From the NCBI RefSeq assembly GCF_947496515.1, contig NZ_CANMDB010000006.1:124001-188000 (forward strand): a stretch of 64,000 nucleotides of DNA, written 5' to 3'. This DNA comes from an uncultured Roseobacter sp. (GTDB lineage Bacteria > Pseudomonadota > Alphaproteobacteria > Rhodobacterales > Rhodobacteraceae). Below, piece by piece: positions 18,731 through 27,004 of this stretch. Numbering within the stretch: position 1 is the first letter of the stretch; the number at the start of each line of letters is the position of its first letter. Made by a program: the position numbers and the translations under genes. The notes below the pieces were generated by a model. That model saw nothing but the letters and a program-made list of their open reading frames with translations. It was not told the DNA's origin and searched no databases.

Positions 18731-20079
18731 CCCGACCGCCAAAACCGCGCGCGCGCGCGGATCGTGTGAGCCTGTGGCAGCACCTGCGCCTTTTCCGTCG
18801 CGATATCCTGTCCTCGCAGCCCGTGCGGCTCTATGGCGCGTGGATGGCGGAATTTCGCACGCCGTTTTTCCGCAGTTACATGGTCAATGACGGTGAGATC
18901 ATCCAGACCGTCCTAAAGACACGGCCCGGAGATTTCCCGAAGTCGGATCGCGTCGGGTCAGGTCTCAGACCGCTCCTGGGAAATTCGGTCTTTCTGACCA
19001 ACGGGGCGACGTGGGAGCGGCAGCGACGGATCATCAACCCCGCCTTCGAAGGCGGGGGCGCGCGCTCCACGCACCCCGCCATCGTTGCGGCGGCAGAGGC
19101 GGTCACGGACCGGCTGCTGGCGCAATGCGGTGCCGAAATCGACATCGAGCCGGAGGCAAGCCACGCCGCCGCGGACGCCATCTTTCGCACGCTCTTTTCC
19201 ATCCCCATCGAGCATGAGACCGCGCGCGCCGTCTTTGCCGCCTTTCAGCGCTACCAGCGCAGTCAGCCGATCCTGAACCTGGCGGCTTTCCTGCCTGTCC
19301 CGGGTTGGATGCCGCGCGGCTACCGGGCCGAGACCAAACGCAGTGCCGCGGAGATCCGGGCGCTGATCACCGGTCTGACCATGGCCCGGCAGGCGGAGAT
19401 TGACGCAGGCGATGCGCCGCAGGATCTGGCCACCGCGATCATGACCACGCCCGATCCTCTGACGGGGGACACCTTTGATGTGGCGGAGATGGTGGATCAA
19501 GTGGCGATCTTCTTTCTTGCCGGGCATGAGACCAGCGCCTCGGCACTGGCCTGGGCGCTCTATCTGCTGGCGCTTTTTCCCGACTGGCAGGACAGGCTTG
19601 CCGAGGAAGCGCAGTGCATTGATCTCAAGGACTTTTCTCAGCTTTCGCAGCTGCGCCTGACGCGCGATGTGTTCCGCGAGACGCTGCGGCTTTACCCGCC
19701 TGTGCCGATGATGGTCCGTGAGACGACGGTGCCTGAGACGTTTCGCAACCGCGCTGTCAAACCGGGGGCACAGGTCGTGATCAGCCAGTGGCATCTGCAC
19801 CGTCAGAACCGGGTGTGGGAGCGACCCGATGACTTCGACCCCGGCAGGTGGCAGACGGAGACTGGCCGTGCCTGCGCGCGCGGGGCCTACCTGCCGTTCA
19901 GCGCTGGCCCGCGGGTTTGCCCGGGCGCGGGCTTTGCCATGACGGAAGGGGTCCTGATGCTGGCGCATATCCTGCGGCGTCTGAGGGTGGTGCTGCCGGA
20001 CGGTCCACCGCCGGTGCCGGTGGCGCATCTGACCGTGCGCTCGCAGAGCGGGATCCGTCTTCGGCTTGTCCGGCGCTAA
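18727..20079 (+). CDS. cytochrome P450
   Basis: A 450-residue soluble bacterial P450 monooxygenase. The I-helix oxygen-activation motif is AGHETSAS, the K-helix ExxR is ETLRLYPP, and the haem-binding loop is PFSAGPRVCPGAG with the thiolate Cys398. It starts at GTG 18727, overlapping the stop of the hydrolase-like gene, which suggests a two-gene function such as oxidation followed by ester or lactone hydrolysis. No ferredoxin or reductase gene is adjacent. Substrate unknown; the overall pattern recalls the fatty-acid/alkane-like CYP102/CYP4-type branch only weakly. Confidence 0.93.
   Translation: MTRPPKPRARADRVSLWQHLRLFRRDILSSQPVRLYGAWMAEFRTPFFRSYMVNDGEIIQTVLKTRPGDFPKSDRVGSGLRPLLGNSVFLTNGATWERQRRIINPAFEGGGARSTHPAIVAAAEAVTDRLLAQCGAEIDIEPEASHAAADAIFRTLFSIPIEHETARAVFAAFQRYQRSQPILNLAAFLPVPGWMPRGYRAETKRSAAEIRALITGLTMARQAEIDAGDAPQDLATAIMTTPDPLTGDTFDVAEMVDQVAIFFLAGHETSASALAWALYLLALFPDWQDRLAEEAQCIDLKDFSQLSQLRLTRDVFRETLRLYPPVPMMVRETTVPETFRNRAVKPGAQVVISQWHLHRQNRVWERPDDFDPGRWQTETGRACARGAYLPFSAGPRVCPGAGFAMTEGVLMLAHILRRLRVVLPDGPPPVPVAHLTVRSQSGIRLRLVRR
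19038..19057. repeat. 20-bp palindrome with TTCGAA centre (copy 3, inside P450 gene)
   Basis: CCCCGCCTTCGAAGGCGGGG is a perfect inverted repeat inside the P450 gene, encoding part of an Asn-Pro-Ala-Phe-Glu-Gly-Gly segment that matches the usual P450 NPAF region. Confidence 0.75.
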
Positions 20080-20147
20080 CATATACCATCGCGCGCGCCT
20101 GTGATTTAAGCAAAGGCAAGCGGCGGAATCAGAAGGAAAAACCGATC

Positions 20148-21038
20148 ATGTCAGACACGGGCGCGATGCGCGAACAGATGAAATCAGGCGCGGGCTTCAT
20201 CGCGGCGCTGGACCAGTCGGGTGGCTCTACCCCCAAAGCGCTGAGCCTCTACGGTGTCGAGCCGTCTGACTACACCGGTGACGAAGAGATGTTCCGCGCC
20301 ATGCATGACATGCGCGCCCGAATCATTCTGGCGGATGATTTCACCAAGTCGAAAATCATCGGTGCGATTCTCTTTGAACGCACGATGCATGATACCATCA
20401 ACGACACCCCCGTTGCGGAATTGCTGTGGTCTGCGCGCGGTGTGGTGCCGTTTCTGAAGATCGACAAGGGGCTGGAGGAGCAGGCCGACGGGGTGCAATT
20501 GCTCAAACCCATGCCCGGGCTGGAGGAGACCTTGCAGGTGGCGAAGGGCAAGGGGATCTTTGGCACCAAGGAACGCTCGGTCATCCACGAAGCTGATGAA
20601 AAAGGCATTGCCGAGATCGTGGCGCAGCAGTTTGAGGTCGCGCGGACGGTGCGTGCCGCGGGCCTCGTTCCCATTCTGGAGCCGGAGGTGAATATTCATT
20701 CCCAGACCAAGAACGAGGCGGAGGTGCTGCTGGAAGCGGAGATCGCCAAACATCTGGACAGGCTGGAAGGTGGCACGGATGTGATGCTCAAACTGACGCC
20801 GCCCAACGAGCCCTGGCGCTACGAAAAGCTGGCGGCGCACCCCCGGGTGCTGCGCGTTGTGGCGCTGTCGGGCGGCTATTCCACCGATGAGGCCTGCCAG
20901 CGGCTGACGCAATGCCCCAGCATGATTGCAAGCTTCAGCCGTGCCCTGACCGAAGGGCTGAACGTGAAGATGTCGGACGCGGAGTTCAACACGGCTCTGG
21001 GCAGCAACATCGACAAGATCTACCGCGCGTCGATCTAG
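20148..21038 (+). CDS. fda: class I fructose-bisphosphate aldolase
   Basis: A 296-residue Schiff-base aldolase of the bacterial class I type. It cleaves fructose 1,6-bisphosphate to glyceraldehyde 3-phosphate and dihydroxyacetone phosphate, or does the reverse in gluconeogenesis. The N-terminal GAGFIAALDQSGGSTPKAL, the VPFLKIDKGLE strand with a candidate active-site Lys, and VALSGGYSTDEAC phosphate-binding loop match the family. The ATG at 20148 has an AGAAGGAAAA ribosome binding site. Stand-alone gene after the P450. Confidence 0.94.
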   Translation: MSDTGAMREQMKSGAGFIAALDQSGGSTPKALSLYGVEPSDYTGDEEMFRAMHDMRARIILADDFTKSKIIGAILFERTMHDTINDTPVAELLWSARGVVPFLKIDKGLEEQADGVQLLKPMPGLEETLQVAKGKGIFGTKERSVIHEADEKGIAEIVAQQFEVARTVRAAGLVPILEPEVNIHSQTKNEAEVLLEAEIAKHLDRLEGGTDVMLKLTPPNEPWRYEKLAAHPRVLRVVALSGGYSTDEACQRLTQCPSMIASFSRALTEGLNVKMSDAEFNTALGSNIDKIYRASI

Positions 21039-21226
21039 GCTGGTCGCGTCAGGGCATCCCGGCGCCGATCGTCAGATTTTGCGGTTGTACCAAGGCCGAG
21101 GGACAGCGAAACCCGAAGCCCACGCGACGCAACATGCCCCAGAGCGGTTTGAGTTCAAGTTGGCGCGCTGCGGGATCCGCTGTGTCTTGCCTTCGACGTC
21201 TGAGCGTAGTGGGCTGAGCTGGGAGA

Positions 21227-21246
21227 AAGGGGTTTCGAAACCCCTT
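21227..21246. repeat. 20-bp palindrome with TTCGAA centre (copy 4)
   Basis: AAGGGGTTTCGAAACCCCTT is a perfect inverted repeat between the convergent aldolase and ribbon-helix-helix genes. No T-tract follows on either strand, but its position between gene ends is compatible with a transcription-end hairpin. Confidence 0.8.
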
Positions 21247-21272
21247 CCACCGCGCGTTGCCGGTGGTGCGCG

Positions 21273-21524
21273 TTATTCGGGTGCGCTGCGATCTTCGTCA
21301 GCGGCGAGCCGGGCCTGCAGATCACGCAGCACGTGGAGGCGAATAGCAGACGCGAGGCCCGCGCGTGTACCGCGTTCCACGTCGATCTGGGCCACCAGCG
21401 CGTTGATCGGCACCGACTTCTCTGCCGCGATCCGACGGAAGGCTTGCCAGAATTCGGGCTCTAACGACACCGACGTCCGGTGCCCTTTGAGCGTGACCGA
21501 GTGTTTGACAGGCCTGTCGTTCAT
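21273..21524 (-). CDS. ribbon-helix-helix domain protein
   Basis: An 83-residue protein with a VKHSVTLKGHRTSVSLEPEFWQAFRRIA core: a short beta-strand followed by two helices, the ribbon-helix-helix DNA-binding fold (RHH_4 type). It overlaps the preceding DUF4169 gene by 4 bases (ATGA). Last of four same-strand genes beginning with fumC. Its targets are unknown; the charged C-terminal tail may be disordered. Confidence 0.85.
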   Translation of the reverse strand: MNDRPVKHSVTLKGHRTSVSLEPEFWQAFRRIAAEKSVPINALVAQIDVERGTRAGLASAIRLHVLRDLQARLAADEDRSAPE

Positions 21525-21697
21525 GTCTCGCGTTTATGGGCGTCGAGCGCGCGGGCGGTCTTTTCCGCCTCTGACCGGCTGGCCTCCTTCTCGGCCTTGG
21601 TCCGGCCGAAGCGCAGCGCATTTTCCTCGGACTGCGCCTTTTTCCGGGTTCGGGCGCGTTCCTTGCGGGCCTTGTTGAGGTTGATGGGCGAGACCAC
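21521..21697 (-). CDS. DUF4169 family small basic protein
   Basis: A 58-residue, very Lys/Arg-rich protein reading MVSPINLNKARKERARTRKK and continuing with an ENALRFGRTKAEKEA core, which is the DUF4169 signature. It uses a GTG start at 21697 with a good AAAGGAG ribosome binding site at about 7 bases. Overlaps the RHH gene by 4 bases. The composition suggests nucleic-acid association, but no function is known. The gene is easily missed because of its size and start codon. Confidence 0.85.
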   Translation of the reverse strand: MVSPINLNKARKERARTRKKAQSEENALRFGRTKAEKEASRSEAEKTARALDAHKRET

Positions 21698-21752
21698 TGA
21701 CTACTCCTTTTTTACAGATGCGACGCGCCCGCGGCGCACTCTTGCGAAACCA

Positions 21753-22097
21753 TCACGACCGAAACAGGCTTCCCACAAGGGGCGGCAGAAGTCTGCGACC
21801 CTCCGGCGTCAGTTTGTAGGCAACCGCGGTTTCTCTCAGCGGTTCGGGCACGGAGCCATCCTGCAGCGCCGTCAAGCCGACATTGGACAGATGCGCCCAA
21901 AACCTGTCATTGGCTGAGCCGCGGCTTGTCATGACCGCGGCATCCTTCTGAGCGTCATTCTGCAGCAGTGCGATCAGGGCAGATCTGTCACCATCCGAGA
22001 GCGCCTCCGCCAATGCTTTCAGACGCGGCCCCCAGCTTCTGTCCGTTTTGGCATCTTCCAGAAGCCCGCGCACAGGGTCGACCGACGTGTCGCTCAT
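21753..22097 (-). CDS. hypothetical protein downstream of fumC
   Basis: A 114-residue, mostly helical soluble protein ([20 protein letters not shown] start; a C-terminal [17 protein letters not shown]). It overlaps the fumC stop by 4 bases (ATGA), so it is surely in the same transcript and translated by coupling. I do not recognise the family and see no motif. The run fumC-this-DUF4169-RHH suggests one conserved transcription unit. Confidence 0.75.
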   Translation of the reverse strand: MSDTSVDPVRGLLEDAKTDRSWGPRLKALAEALSDGDRSALIALLQNDAQKDAAVMTSRGSANDRFWAHLSNVGLTALQDGSVPEPLRETAVAYKLTPEGRRLLPPLVGSLFRS

Positions 22098-23491
22098 GTC
22101 TCTTTTGGCCCCACCATGTTTTCTGGCCGCACCACCTCGTTGAACCGGTCTTCGGTGACAAAGCCCAGAGCCACCGCTTCCTCGATCAGCGTGGTGCCGT
22201 TCTTATGCGCGGTCTTGGCGACCTTGGTGGCGTTGTCATAGCCGATCTCGGGGGCGAGTGCTGTGACCAGCATCAGGCTTTCGCGCATCAGCCGGTCGAT
22301 ACGGTCTGCATCCGCTTGTAGCCCGTCGACCAGATTATCCGTAAACGCCGAGGCCGCATCGCCCAGAAGCTGCATGCTCTGCAACACGTTATAGGCCATC
22401 ATGGGCTTGTAGACGTTGAGCTCGAAATGGCCCTGCGAGCCTGCGAACCCCACGGCGGCGTCATTGCCGAAGACATGGGCGCAGACCTGGGTGAGTGCTT
22501 CGCATTGGGTCGGGTTGACCTTGCCGGGCATGATGGAGGAGCCGGGTTCGTTCTCCGGCAGTACCAGCTCGCCCAGACCGCAGCGCGGGCCGGAGCCCAA
22601 CAGGCGGATGTCATTGGCGATCTTGAACAGGCTTGCGGCCACGACCTTGAGCGCGCCGGAGATCTCGACCATCGCGTCATGGGCGGCAAGTGCTTCGAAC
22701 TTGTTGGGAGCGGTCACGAAGGGGAGGCCCGTGATCTCCGCCATGTTGGCGGCCACCATCACATCCCAGCCTTTGGGCGTGTTGAGCCCGGTGCCCACGG
22801 CGGTGCCGCCCTGCGCCAGCTCGTAGATGCGCCCCAGTGCGTCCTTGACCCGCTGGATCCCCATGGCGACCTGATGGGTGTAGCCGGAAAATTCCTGGGA
22901 CAGTGTCAGCGGTGTTGCATCCTGAGTGTGGGTGCGGCCGATCTTGATGATCCCGTCGAATGCCGCGACCTTGGCCTGGAGCGCGCCGTGCAGTTTTTCC
23001 AGCCCGGGCAGCAGCACGTCGCGGGCGGTCATGGCGGTCGCGATATGCATGGCGGTGGGGAAGGTGTCGTTGGAGGATTGCCCCATGTTGCAGTGGTCAT
23101 TGGGGTGCACCGGGTCCTTGGAGCCGATCTGCCCGCCCATGATCTCGATCGCGCGGTTGGCGATGACCTCATTGGCGTTCATGTTGGACTGTGTGCCCGA
23201 CCCGGTCTGCCAGACCACCAGCGGAAAGTTATCGTCGAACTTGCCCGAGACGACCTCGCTGGCCGCCTGCTGGATAGCGGCGCCACGGGCGTCGTCGAGC
23301 TTGCCCAGATGCTGGTTTGCCTGCGCACAGGCCTGTTTGATCACACCAAGCGCGCGGACAATGGCGACGGGTTGCTGTTCCCATCCGATGGGAAAGTTCT
23401 GGATGGAGCGCTGCGTCTGCGCGCCCCAATACTTGTCCGATGGCACCTCAAGGGGGCCGAAACTATCGGTTTCCGTGCGGGTCTGCGCCAT
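22094..23491 (-). CDS. fumC: class II fumarate hydratase
   Basis: A 465-residue iron-independent fumarase of the TCA cycle (fumarate + water to L-malate). The fumarase/aspartase signature [15 protein letters not shown] and the [16 protein letters not shown] active-site segment are intact, and the N-terminal [20 protein letters not shown] is canonical. The ATG at 23491 has a GGGAAGA ribosome binding site; longer readings upstream are unsupported. It heads a four-gene run ending with small putative DNA-binding proteins. Confidence 0.97.
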   Translation of the reverse strand: MAQTRTETDSFGPLEVPSDKYWGAQTQRSIQNFPIGWEQQPVAIVRALGVIKQACAQANQHLGKLDDARGAAIQQAASEVVSGKFDDNFPLVVWQTGSGTQSNMNANEVIANRAIEIMGGQIGSKDPVHPNDHCNMGQSSNDTFPTAMHIATAMTARDVLLPGLEKLHGALQAKVAAFDGIIKIGRTHTQDATPLTLSQEFSGYTHQVAMGIQRVKDALGRIYELAQGGTAVGTGLNTPKGWDVMVAANMAEITGLPFVTAPNKFEALAAHDAMVEISGALKVVAASLFKIANDIRLLGSGPRCGLGELVLPENEPGSSIMPGKVNPTQCEALTQVCAHVFGNDAAVGFAGSQGHFELNVYKPMMAYNVLQSMQLLGDAASAFTDNLVDGLQADADRIDRLMRESLMLVTALAPEIGYDNATKVAKTAHKNGTTLIEEAVALGFVTEDRFNEVVRPENMVGPKET

Positions 23492-23643
23492 GATGTCTTC
23501 CCTGAAATTGCGGTGGCAACGGTGTAGCGCCGCAGGCCGGGCCATGCAACGGCGGCTTTGCGGAAGGGGGGGCGGGGCAGGTCGACATTGCATGCAGGCT
23601 GCAAGGGCTTATCTTGAGATCGAGCAGTTGGAGGAGAAGACAC

Positions 23644-24180
23644 ATGATGGCATGGCGCCGGACCGCCTGGACAAGCCTGATGGCACTGATCGTGCTGGCG
23701 GGGGTCGCCCGGGCCGACATCAGCCGCTTTGTGGGCAGCTTTGAGGGCGCGGCCCCCGTCACGCTGGCCGATGGTCGCACCCAGGACCGGGTCATGAACG
23801 TCAAGATCACCGAGACAAAGGCGGGCTTTAGCGTCGCCTGGACCACGACAACGCTGCGGGCGGACGGGACAGGGTCTGACAAGTCCTACCTCGTGGAGTT
23901 CGTGCCCTCGGACCGCGGCGATGTCTTCGCCGCTGCCATGAAGCGCAATGTTTTCGGGCATGGGGTGCAGTTGGACCCGATGCAGGGGGAACCCTACGTC
24001 TGGGCGCGGATCGAGGGGGACACGCTCAGTGTCTACTCGCTCTTTGTGGCGGAGGACGGCGGTTACGAGATCCAGCAGTTTGACAGAACGCTTGCTGACG
24101 GTGGTCTCGATCTGGAGTATCAGAGCGTGCGCAATGGCGAGATCGGGCGGACGGTGTCAACTTTTCTTCGGCGGCGATAG
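23644..24180 (+). CDS. periplasmic protein of unknown function
   Basis: A 178-179-residue protein with a clear Sec signal peptide (MMAWRRTAWTSLMALIVLAG, cleavage near ARA-DIS). The mature part is beta-rich, beginning DISRFVGSFEGAA, with many Thr/Asp residues, reminiscent of small lipocalin-like or calycin domains, though this is only an impression. A strong GGAGGAGAAG ribosome binding site precedes the tandem ATGs at 23644. Single gene between fumC (divergent) and sspB (convergent). Confidence 0.8.
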   Translation: MMAWRRTAWTSLMALIVLAGVARADISRFVGSFEGAAPVTLADGRTQDRVMNVKITETKAGFSVAWTTTTLRADGTGSDKSYLVEFVPSDRGDVFAAAMKRNVFGHGVQLDPMQGEPYVWARIEGDTLSVYSLFVAEDGGYEIQQFDRTLADGGLDLEYQSVRNGEIGRTVSTFLRRR

Positions 24181-24380
24181 GCCGCGTGACAGCTGCTCAG
24201 GCGTCTGTTCGCCACGGACAGGCCTGGCTGTGGTCTCTCACCGGTGATCGCGAGGTCGGAGGTCTGCGGGGCTTACACCAAACCTCATTGTGAGTGGCGC
24301 AGCGATCTGATGCTGATTGCCGGTCTTGGACGCGCAGGCTGGTACCTGTTGAAATCATCCGTGCGTGGCGGTGCCTTGCG

Positions 24381-24908
24381 CTATTTCCGGAAGCTGTCGA
24401 GCGAGACAATCTCGGCGTCCTTGGCCGGTGGCTCAGCATCGTCTTCTGTGTCCGAGGTGGCGGGCAGGCTCGGCTCCGGTTTGATCGCGGGCAGGGTTGT
24501 CGCCGGTTTTATCTTTTCTTTTTCGCCCCCTGCGTCGCCTTCTTCATCCTGATCTCCCTGGGTTTCGAACCTCAGCCCGAACTCCACCGACGGATCCACA
24601 AAGGTCTTGATCGCGTCATAGGGAATGTAGAGAGGCTCGGGCGCGTCGCCGAAATTGAGCGTCACGGAAAACCCCTCGGCCCCCACATCCAGATTGTCGT
24701 ACCAGTGCTGCATGACCACGGTCATCTCGCCGGGGTAGCGGTCCGACAGCCAGTCGGCCAGCTCCGCATCGGGGTGACTGGTATCGAAGGTGATGAAGAA
24801 ATGATGCGCGCCGGGCAGGCCATTGGCCGATACATCCTCCAGAACCTCGCGGATGAGGCCGCGCATGGCTTCGTGCATCAGGTTGCCGTAGTCGATGGTG
24901 CGGCTCAT
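24381..24908 (-). CDS. sspB: SspB-like ClpXP protease adaptor
   Basis: A 175-residue adaptor that hands ssrA-tagged proteins to ClpXP. Residues ~1-125 form the substrate-binding SspB domain (HFFITFDTSHPDAELADWL, MTVVMQHWYDNLDV, GFSVTLNFG). A flexible acidic/Pro linker follows, and the extreme C-terminus (IVSLDSFRK) is the ClpX-binding tail. It is of the alphaproteobacterial type. The start at 24908 has an AGGA ribosome binding site. The tmRNA that makes its substrates is encoded 1.6 kb away on the same strand. Confidence 0.92.
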   Translation of the reverse strand: MSRTIDYGNLMHEAMRGLIREVLEDVSANGLPGAHHFFITFDTSHPDAELADWLSDRYPGEMTVVMQHWYDNLDVGAEGFSVTLNFGDAPEPLYIPYDAIKTFVDPSVEFGLRFETQGDQDEEGDAGGEKEKIKPATTLPAIKPEPSLPATSDTEDDAEPPAKDAEIVSLDSFRK

Positions 24909-24979
24909 CGCGATCCTATGAACTGAGGTGAGTACCTCTTTGAGCATACCCGATTCCCGCCGCGAGGAAAGAGGGTGTC

Positions 24980-26230
24980 TTAGGTCAGCACGCTCAGGCC
25001 CAGCCCGGCGAGCGCCATGAGCGCCAGGGTCTCGGCCAGCCCGCGTTTCAGGCCCAGCAGGAGCAGCGCCGCAAGGGCGGTGAGCCCGAGGGCCGCCGGA
25101 TCCAGCGATGCGGGCGTGGGCCAGGGCAGGGCGGCCCAGACGCCGGTGCGGACCTCGCGGAACAGCACATGCAGCGCGAACCACAGGCCCAGATTGAGGA
25201 TGACGCCCACCACAGCTGCGGTGATCGCCTGCAACGCAGCAGAGAGGCGCGGGCGTGCCGCGATCTGATCCAGGTAAGGCCCTGCGAGAAAGATCCATAG
25301 AAAACAGGGGGTAAAGGTGACCCAGAGCGCCAGCCCCCCGGCCGCGAGCGCCATGGTGATCCCGCCGTCGGCAAAGCCTGCGAGCAGGGCCACGAACTGG
25401 GTCACCAGGATCAGAGGGCCGGGCGTCGTCTCTGCCAACCCGAGCGCGTCAATCATCTGGCCGGTGCTGATCCAGCCGAAGTCCTGCACTACCGTCTGGG
25501 TCATATAGGCGAGCACTGCGTATGCGCCGCCAAAGGTCACCACAGCGAGTTTGGAGAAGAAGAGCGCAATCTGGGTCAGAAACGTCTGATCTGCCAGCCA
25601 AACCGCGAGCACGGGCAGCGCCCAGAGCGTGCCCCAGAGGACGGTGGTGCGCAGGCTGCGGGCGCGCGTGGGCGGGGGTGTTGCGGGGGCGGTCGCCGGG
25701 GTCGAGGTGCCGATCGCGCCGCAGAGCGCTGCACCTGCGATGACCAGCGGAAAGGGCAGCCCAAAGACGAAGAGAGCCGCAAAAGCAGCCGTGGCGAGGG
25801 CGAGGCTGGTGGGGGTCGTCAAGGTCTTGCGCGAGAGTTTTACCAATGCTTGCAGGAGGATAACCACCACGGTTGCCTTGATCCCGGCAAACCCCGCTTG
25901 CACCAGGGGGAGCTGTCCATAGAGTGCGTAGCCCAGTGCCAGCAGCCCGATCACCAGCGCGCCTGGCAGCACAAAGAGCGCCCCTGCGATGAGCCCGCCC
26001 ACCGTACCCTGCAGCCGCCAGCCAGCGTAGGTCGCCAACTGCATCGCTTCGGGCCCGGGCAGCAGCATGCACAGCGACAGGGCGCGCAGGAAGCTGTCAT
26101 TGCTGAGCCAGTCACGTGTCTCCACCAGCTCGCGGTGCATCAAGGCGATCTGGGCGGCTGGCCCGCCGAAAGACAAAAGGCCGATGCGCCCGAAGACGCG
26201 GGTGATGTCGGCGAGGCCGGGTCGGGTCAC
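24980..26230 (-). CDS. chrA: chromate transporter ChrA (two CHR domains)
   Basis: A 416-residue inner-membrane protein of the CHR superfamily, thought to expel chromate. Two homologous halves of about 190 residues are visible. The first has FGRIGLLSFGGPAAQIALMH and LCMLLPGPEAMQLATYAGW. The second has FSKLAVVTFGGAYAVLAYM and LGLAETTPGPLILVTQF. Start is GTG at 26230 with a weak ribosome binding site. No ChrB regulator is adjacent, so substrate is by family only. It lies downstream of the tmRNA gene. Confidence 0.9.
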   Translation of the reverse strand: MTRPGLADITRVFGRIGLLSFGGPAAQIALMHRELVETRDWLSNDSFLRALSLCMLLPGPEAMQLATYAGWRLQGTVGGLIAGALFVLPGALVIGLLALGYALYGQLPLVQAGFAGIKATVVVILLQALVKLSRKTLTTPTSLALATAAFAALFVFGLPFPLVIAGAALCGAIGTSTPATAPATPPPTRARSLRTTVLWGTLWALPVLAVWLADQTFLTQIALFFSKLAVVTFGGAYAVLAYMTQTVVQDFGWISTGQMIDALGLAETTPGPLILVTQFVALLAGFADGGITMALAAGGLALWVTFTPCFLWIFLAGPYLDQIAARPRLSAALQAITAAVVGVILNLGLWFALHVLFREVRTGVWAALPWPTPASLDPAALGLTALAALLLLGLKRGLAETLALMALAGLGLSVLT

Positions 26231-26474
26231 CTATTGGGGCTTTCAGCTATGCCAGTGGGAAGTAATTTTAAAACAGTGTCTTGTGACGAGGTATCAATGT
26301 TATCAGCGGATCTGGAGACGGGCCTTGCCATGATCGACATCCTTTGACCGGAGACGGCGTCTCCCGGAGGTGGCACGACTGGGGCTGTCACGTCAATCAT
26401 GATCTGGTCGGCAAAGTCGTGCCATAACCCGGGCAGGGAAATTACTGATATATTTCAGCTATATCGGGGGGGGT
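26231..26474. other. gap between chrA and ssrA
   Basis: No gene is visible. It contains a small palindrome GGAGACG-G-CGTCTCC (26350-26364), a G-run at 26466-26473 next to the 3' end of the tmRNA, and presumably the chrA promoter. The rest shows nothing I can name. Confidence 0.4.
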
Positions 26475-26830
26475 AAGTGCAGGTTTCTGTTGCCAGGTAC
26501 CTGCGAACCCCGCCTAGTGCTGCAAAGCGCTAGGACTTAAGATTTCAGTATCTCCGGTCGCTTACGCGGCCATCGCTACTGGTGCACGATTGTCATTTGC
26601 AATTGTACGTTTTGAACCGATAACGGTGGTATCTCACCGGGACAAAGCTAACCCCTTTAGACGTTCGTCGATCCTGTTTCGGCCCCATGATCCCCAAATG
26701 AAGGATGTTGGTGGAGCCGCCGGGTACCGCCCCCGGGTCCGATCCGCTTATTGCGAGCGCGTTTATGTCCATAGTCCCGAAAGACATCCCAGACATAGGC
26801 GCAATGGCCGGAGATCTCAAGGGGCAAGCA
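26475..26830 (-). ncRNA. ssrA: transfer-messenger RNA, circularly permuted two-piece type
   Basis: Read on the minus strand, an acceptor piece ends with CGGCTCC-A-CCA (CCA at 26709-26711). A 22-base spacer (26687-26708) follows, and then the coding piece starts at 26686 with GGGGCCGAAAC. GGGGCCG pairs with CGGCTCC over 7 bp with a G-U at the third pair, the alanine identity signal. The tag frame at 26562-26600 encodes ANDNRAPVAMAA and a stop, closely matching Rhodobacteraceae tags. The order acceptor-spacer-coding is the permuted arrangement of alphaproteobacteria. A hairpin after the tag (CCTAG...CTAGG) and pseudoknot-like segments continue to about 26480. The outer ends (26475, 26830) are estimates. 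Confidence 0.95.
26562..26600 (-). other. tmRNA proteolysis-tag reading frame
   Basis: Codons from GCA at 26600 down to TAA at 26562 read ANDNRAPVAMAA-stop. The initial Ala-Asn-Asp-Asn and the terminal Ala-Ala are the universal features recognised by SspB and ClpX respectively. The upstream bases AATTGCAAAT correspond to the resume site. Confidence 0.93.
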
Positions 26831-26866
26831 GCGTGCGGTGAAATTGGCCCTTGCGCAACGGTGATC

Positions 26867-26895
26867 ATCTAATCGTTATGCAGATCAAGTGTTAA
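26867..26895 (-). promoter_or_regulatory. candidate ssrA promoter
   Basis: On the minus strand TTAACA (26890-26895) and TTAGAT (26867-26872) are separated by 17 bases, a reasonable -35/-10 pair placed about 40-50 bases before the acceptor piece. Based on consensus matching only. Confidence 0.4.
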
Positions 26896-26918
26896 CGCGA
26901 TTTTCTTCATGTAAAACC

Positions 26919-26973
26919 AACGTCGGTATAACGTCGGTATTTTAACGGTATTGCGTCGGTGCGGGGTCGGTGT
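26919..26973. repeat. 11-bp phased repeat array upstream of ssrA
   Basis: Five consecutive 11-bp units: AACGTCGGTAT twice exactly (26919-26929, 26930-26940), then three degenerate units, TTTAACGGTAT, TGCGTCGGTGC and GGGGTCGGTGT. In four of the five, GTCGGT sits at the same phase. The period is one helical turn, so the same DNA face is presented each time. The array ends about 24 bases upstream of the candidate ssrA -35 box. Confidence 0.7.
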
Positions 26974-27004
26974 GGCGCATCGGTTAACGGTGCGTACGCC
27001 GCTC

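Noticed and set aside
21227-21246. Palindrome considered as a rho-independent terminator
   Set aside because: Strong stem but no T-tract on either strand; kept only as a repeat with possible 3'-end role.
26590-26868. Opposing open frames of 83 and 91 codons over the same DNA
   Set aside because: The region is the tmRNA gene; the frames are by-products of structured RNA sequence, apart from the 12-codon tag.
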